Shown here one piece after another: positions 59,809-64,000 of a stretch of DNA of 64,000 nucleotides (the stretch's first letter is position 1; every line of letters starts with the position of its first letter). The notes beneath the pieces were generated by a model. The model did no database searches. It was given only the letters and a program-made list of their open reading frames with translations, and had not been told where the DNA came from. Both the position numbers and the translations under genes were made by a program. The DNA lies in contig OY755038.1 in assembly GCA_963576565.1 (NCBI GenBank), positions 203,829,013 through 203,893,012 of the forward strand, read 5' to 3'. The stretch is from Aspidapion aeneum (Eukaryota; Arthropoda; Insecta; Coleoptera; Brentidae).

Positions 59809-60687
59809 CTGTAAACAAAAAACCAGTTAAGCTATAACATTGTAGCTAGCAAGTGTTTTTGTTAAAAAATTGAGATTTGATCCACTGGATGATAGCTGCT
59901 TAAAGAGTAAATAATGCAGAAAATTTGTCCCCAAAAAACAAAAATTTTTAGACAAAAAAAAGCAGGTGCCGACTAAGATTTTTTGTTTTGGAGCACACCC
60001 TCTAGCACGCGATCGATGGATCACTAATTTGGATGGTCACAATTGGTTGCCTTGTTAAGACCGGAAAACAAAAAACTATCGCCAGCGCTATCCTTAGTAG
60101 TTGTGTGGAGCTGCATTTATTATTGTTGAATATGAAATTTTCAGTTATTGTTTGAAAATATAAGTATACGATTTTCTATTCTCAAAAACTCTGACAATTT
60201 TTATTCAAAATGTAGTTTTTATACAAAATTTAAAAACCGCGTTTCGATAGCTGCTTTGATTTGTAAGATATGATTTTTTACTAAAACATTTTTATATCTC
60301 AAAACCTGCGACTCTGACGATCTTTCATAGCCCACCCCAGTCATACTATGTAATTGTAATATGTAATTAAATTTAGTTTTCGTTTCTTTAAAGTTAAGCA
60401 ACTTTAAGTAAAGGTTAGGCCAATGGTCAATAATAGCCGGACCTCCAATGGGACTTGAAAAAAAATATTTTTATACAATTAAGCACTGTACGAGAAAAAA
60501 AAAAGCGTATATAAAAACAATGTGATATTGATAGCAAACATAGTGTTTCACGAAACTGGGACAAAGGGGTTTAAACAAAATAAATGTAAACTAACGGTAG
60601 TTTTTTAAGGGTTTGAAATTATAAACATAAGTACATAAAGTTTTACCGAATAGTCGTTGTAGATATCATTATTCTCCCCAAATATAT

Positions 60688-60877
60688 ATCGCACCCTCAG
60701 AACGAAAACGCACTGTCACCAAAAATTAAATTATTGGAAAATCGCAAAAAACTTTTGCGCTTACCATAAAAACTTCGACTATGTATCAATAGTGAGTGAC
60801 AAACTGCATAATCTTATTTTAAAAAGTGAAATTTTTTAAAATTTCCAGTTGTGTCACTTTCGTTCTGAGGGTGCGAT
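60688..60877. mobile_element. Short MITE with ATCGCACCCTCAGAACGAAA ends
   Basis: ATCGCACCCTCAGAACGAAA at 60688 is matched exactly inverted by TTTCGTTCTGAGGGTGCGAT ending at 60877. 190 bp long, non-coding. Confidence 0.8.
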
Positions 60878-61469
60878 GGGTGTCCCATAACTTAAGGGCC
60901 ATAGTGCAGCAGGTGATAGAGGAGGTTATTTCCGGGAAAAAACCTTATATAACATGGGGGTCAACACACATCTGTTTTTAAGATATAGGATTTTTAAAGT
61001 CAGAGGAGTGGGTGAAAAAGGGTTTTAGAAAAAATGAAAATCTATCACAGCCAACTAAATGCTCAGCTAATTGTGATTCAAAAATGTGGTATTCTTTTTT
61101 TTTTGATAAAAATATAAGTTGAGAAGATACAGACTGTCAAAATAACCTCCAAAAATGTATAAATATATATTTTTAAAAATTAATTTTTGCTTACTTATTC
61201 TTTTAAAAAATATCAAGATAATTTTATTATCATGTCTCGCTAGAGATTTGTTTTTGTTAACAAAAAAATATTTAAAAAAACATTGCGCTTAATATGGCAT
61301 TCATAAAAATTTATAAAAAAAATGTTTTTTGTAAAAAAAAATTAACCTAATTTTTTTTAAAATTATTTTTATTTTAATTTATTGCTCTTGTTCTTAAACT
61401 TACAAAAAATAAAGCTATATACAAATAAATGCTAAAGTAACAACTAACCCAAAACTGCGAAAATGAAAA

Positions 61470-63122
61470 TATAGATGAAATAAATGATACGCTGACAAGA
61501 GCTATGACCAAAGTAGAAAAAAATATCACACAAAAAGATAAAAAGAGAGAAAATTGTATATCAAAAGAAATAAAGAAACTGATGGAAAAAAAGGCGGAAC
61601 ATGGAGAAAGAAGGAAAAAGAACATCGATAGAATACACGGAAGTAAATAAAACTATAAGAAAAATGATAAAAGAAAATAAAAGAAAGAGCCAGGAAATAA
61701 AAGTTGAGAGAGTTATAGAAAATAACAGAAATATGAAGTGTCTAAGGCCGACTCTAGGTAGATATGAAATAATTCAAATAAGGGATATGAATTATAAATC
61801 ACACAACTATTCTATACAGAATTATACCAAATAAAAAGGGAACCATTACGAGAAACCAAGAAGAAACCGAACCGAACCAAACAAAAATAAAAGACATAAA
61901 TAAACTCAGAACAAATAAGCAAAGCGGAAATAAACAGAGTATTAAAGAAAATGAAAAATAACAAATCACCCGGAAAAGACGGAGTAACGGCAGAAATGCT
62001 CAAATACGGTGGTAAAGCTGTAGTTAGTACCCTACATATTCTCCTGAATAAAATACTAAAAGATAAAATAATCCCAAACAACTGGAAAGGATCAATAACC
62101 ATTATTCTACACAAGAAAGGCGATAGATCAGACCTCAAAAACTATCGACCTATAACACTGCGCAATGTAATTTATAAGCTTTTAACGAAAGTATTAACAG
62201 ATAGACTAACTACAAAATTTACAGGTTTCAGAAAAGGTTTCAGTAAAGTTGACCACCTATTAACCATGAAAATCCTAATAGAACGAGCCAACGAATACAA
62301 CATTCCACTATATATTGCGTTTATAGACTTTGAAAAAGCTTTCGATAGCATTGAGCACTTTGCAGTAAAAGCATCTTTAATTAATAGCCGAATATATCAC
62401 AGATACACAGACTTAATAGCCAATATATATAGCGAAGCAACAACATCAATCAAAATCCACGAAGAAACCAAGCCAATCCCATAAGAAGAGGTGTCAGACA
62501 GGGTGACACAATATCCCCTAAACTATTTAAACAGGCCCTATAAGGTGTTTTTAAAAACTTAGATTGGGAAGAAATACGGATCAAAGTAGAGGTGGGTTGC
62601 GATTTCACGAACTGTGATTTTGTCACTGTGACTCGTCTGTCGCAGTCACGATCTGCTCCAGTCCGAACTAAATAGCAGTGACATTTTGTCACAGTCTGGC
62701 ACTGAAGCCCCGACCGAACCCCCACGTCACCACCGCACCGGCGTCCGTCGTAGCGTAAAGTCGCGATCGCGAGTACCCCAAGCAGTTACAGTGACTGTTT
62801 GCCCGCCCGCTCCGTCTGTCGCGCCGCGTCTACGCGGCAGCACAGTGCAGAGTAGGGAACAATTTTCTAGATTGCGATTTCGCTATAGGTGTGTATTGGT
62901 TAAACTGCTCCAAAAAATCACTGCTATTTGTCACCGTGACGCGACTGGAGCACTCACGTATTGTCACTGCTCCACCAAAATCGCAGGTTGGCCCATCTCT
63001 AGATCAAAGTAAACGGACAATACTTGAACCACCTAGGATATGCTGATGATATTGCCTTAATAACAGATAAGAAAGAAGAACTGATAAAAATGATGGAGGA
63101 ATTGGATACAGCAGCTAAAAAT
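61470..63122 (+). mobile_element. RTE-like retrotransposon, reverse transcriptase region, interrupted
   Basis: A lysine-rich linker from about 61470 leads to an open frame (61951-62484): NNKSPGKDGVTAEMLKYGG, NNWKGSITIILHKKGDRSDL, KNYRPITLRNVIYKLLTKVL and IPLYIAFIDFEKAFDSIEH, the standard fingers and palm A motifs with catalytic Asp. After a TAA come RGVRQGDTISPKLF and, beyond the hAT insertion 62587-63001, VNGQYLNHLGYADDIALITD with the YADD pair. The frame ends at 63122 where an unrelated tandem repeat begins. Endonuclease and 3' end are missing here. Confidence 0.85.
62587..63001. mobile_element. hAT-type MITE (415 bp) inserted in the reverse transcriptase
   Basis: The ends TAGAGGTGGGTTGCGATTT and its near-inverse AAATCGCAGGTTGGCCCATCTCTA (right end shown as AAATCGCAGG..CCCATCTCTA) are flanked by GATCAAAG at 62579-62586 and 63002-63009. 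Removing the element and one GATCAAAG restores the reading frame (IRIKVNGQYLN). GC-rich interior with repeated TGTCAC/GTGACG motifs; no transposase. Confidence 0.92.
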
Positions 63123-63130
63123 ATAAAAAA

Positions 63131-64000
63131 TGTCAAATTTAGTACCCGTAAATTAAAATTCAAACAAGTTTTCGTGGCTAATCGGGTAAAAAGAAAATTA
63201 AGGGTTTTTTGTTTCTCTAGTTATTTTTCCGTGGGTAGCTCGAAAGCTTAACCTCACGGGGGTCCAAGATCTAATGGACACCTAATAAGTGTTGACAGTT
63301 AACTGTTTCGTCCTTATGGGACTCCTCAGAACACTGCTGGTCGATGTGACACCGTTCATAAATTCAGTACACGGCTTTATCTCCCACCTTACATTGTTAA
63401 TGAGAAAAACAAAGCCATGTACGGAACATGAAGCGCCATCTACCGAAATACGAGAGAAACTAAAACAGCAGCAGGCGAGTAAAACTGCTATATCATCGAT
63501 CGATGAAAGTATCGATTGAAAGAAAGAATCCATACCGTGACCTACGACACACATTGCCTTTCTAGATCAGGTCAACGCTAAATTGCGTTTGTTCCGCTAT
63601 CAAGACGTCGGCATCGCGTCAGTCAACAGAGTTTAGAGCCAAATATTAAAAAATGTCAAATTTAGTACCCGTAAATTAAAATTCAAACAAGTTTTCGTGG
63701 CTAATCGGGTAAAAAGAAAATTAAGGGTTTTTTGTTTCTCTAGTTATTTTTCCGTGGGTAGCTCGAAAGCTTAACCTCACGGGGGTCCAAGATCTAATGG
63801 ACACCTAATAAGTGTTGACAGTTAACTGTTTCGTCCTTATGGGACTCCTCAGAACACTGCTGGTCGATGTGACACCGTTCATAAATTCAGTACACGGCTT
63901 TATCTCCCACCTTACATTGTTAATGAGAAAAACAAAGCCATGTACGGAACATGAAGCGCCATCTACCGAAATACGAGAGAAACTAAAACAGCAGCAGGCG
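63131..64000. repeat. Tandem repeat with 523-bp period, continuing past the window
   Basis: The 347 bp from TGTCAAATTTAGTACCCGTA at 63131 recur without visible change from 63654 to the window end. The rest of the first unit (63478-63653) contains ATCATCGATCGATG and CTAAATTGCGTTTGTTCCGC. A satellite or recently duplicated segment; open frames in it show no known family. Confidence 0.9.

Noticed and set aside
60765..60767. Minus-strand ATG immediately followed by a GTAAGC donor, considered as the start exon of the MADF gene
   Set aside because: It lies inside the 190-bp MITE at 60688-60877, so the match is probably chance.
63289..63554. Overlapping open frames in the 523-bp repeat
   Set aside because: Frames on both strands without known motifs; the tandem repeat explains their recurrence.

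Overview
This AT-rich window is a piece of an animal nuclear genome, almost certainly an insect with a large, repeat-laden genome. A beetle is my best guess, from the mix of MADF-domain gene, RTE-like non-LTR fragments and hAT/mariner-type MITEs; that is inference, not proof. All genes are intron-containing, and most of the sequence is intron or intergenic DNA packed with decayed and nested transposable elements.

Layout: (1) 1-16036 (+): the last ten exons of AQR (Aquarius / intron-binding protein, a spliceosomal SF1 helicase); the 5' part lies upstream of the window. Its introns hold an antisense RTE-type endonuclease fragment, a tRNA-derived SINE next to a four-copy tandem array, a MITE and a decayed DDE transposase. 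One AQR intron uses a GC-AG splice pair. (2) 16037-24104: 8 kb of intergenic sequence with hairpin MITEs. (3) 24105-32449 (+): a complete seven-exon UBA5, the E1 enzyme for UFM1, predicted at 396 aa. (4) 32849-33574: a nested palindromic MITE between convergent genes. (5) 33706-59808 (-): a gene built from alternating short Ser/acidic exons (A1-A5) and MADF-domain exons (M1-M4). All are open, all have good splice sites, and all keep the same phase, so cassettes can be joined or skipped without breaking the frame. A terminal acidic exon follows, and an optional exon with its own stop lies before it. The 5' end was not found. (6) 60000-64000: RTE-like reverse transcriptase remains, split by a hAT MITE with a clear 8-bp target duplication, and then the start of a 523-bp-period tandem repeat that runs off the window.

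The three genes have no evident functional link (splicing, ufmylation, probable DNA-binding/chromatin protein). The most interesting item is the tandemly duplicated two-exon MADF cassette gene. The second is the set of large foldback elements, one of whose arms consist of short repeats of about 17 bp.
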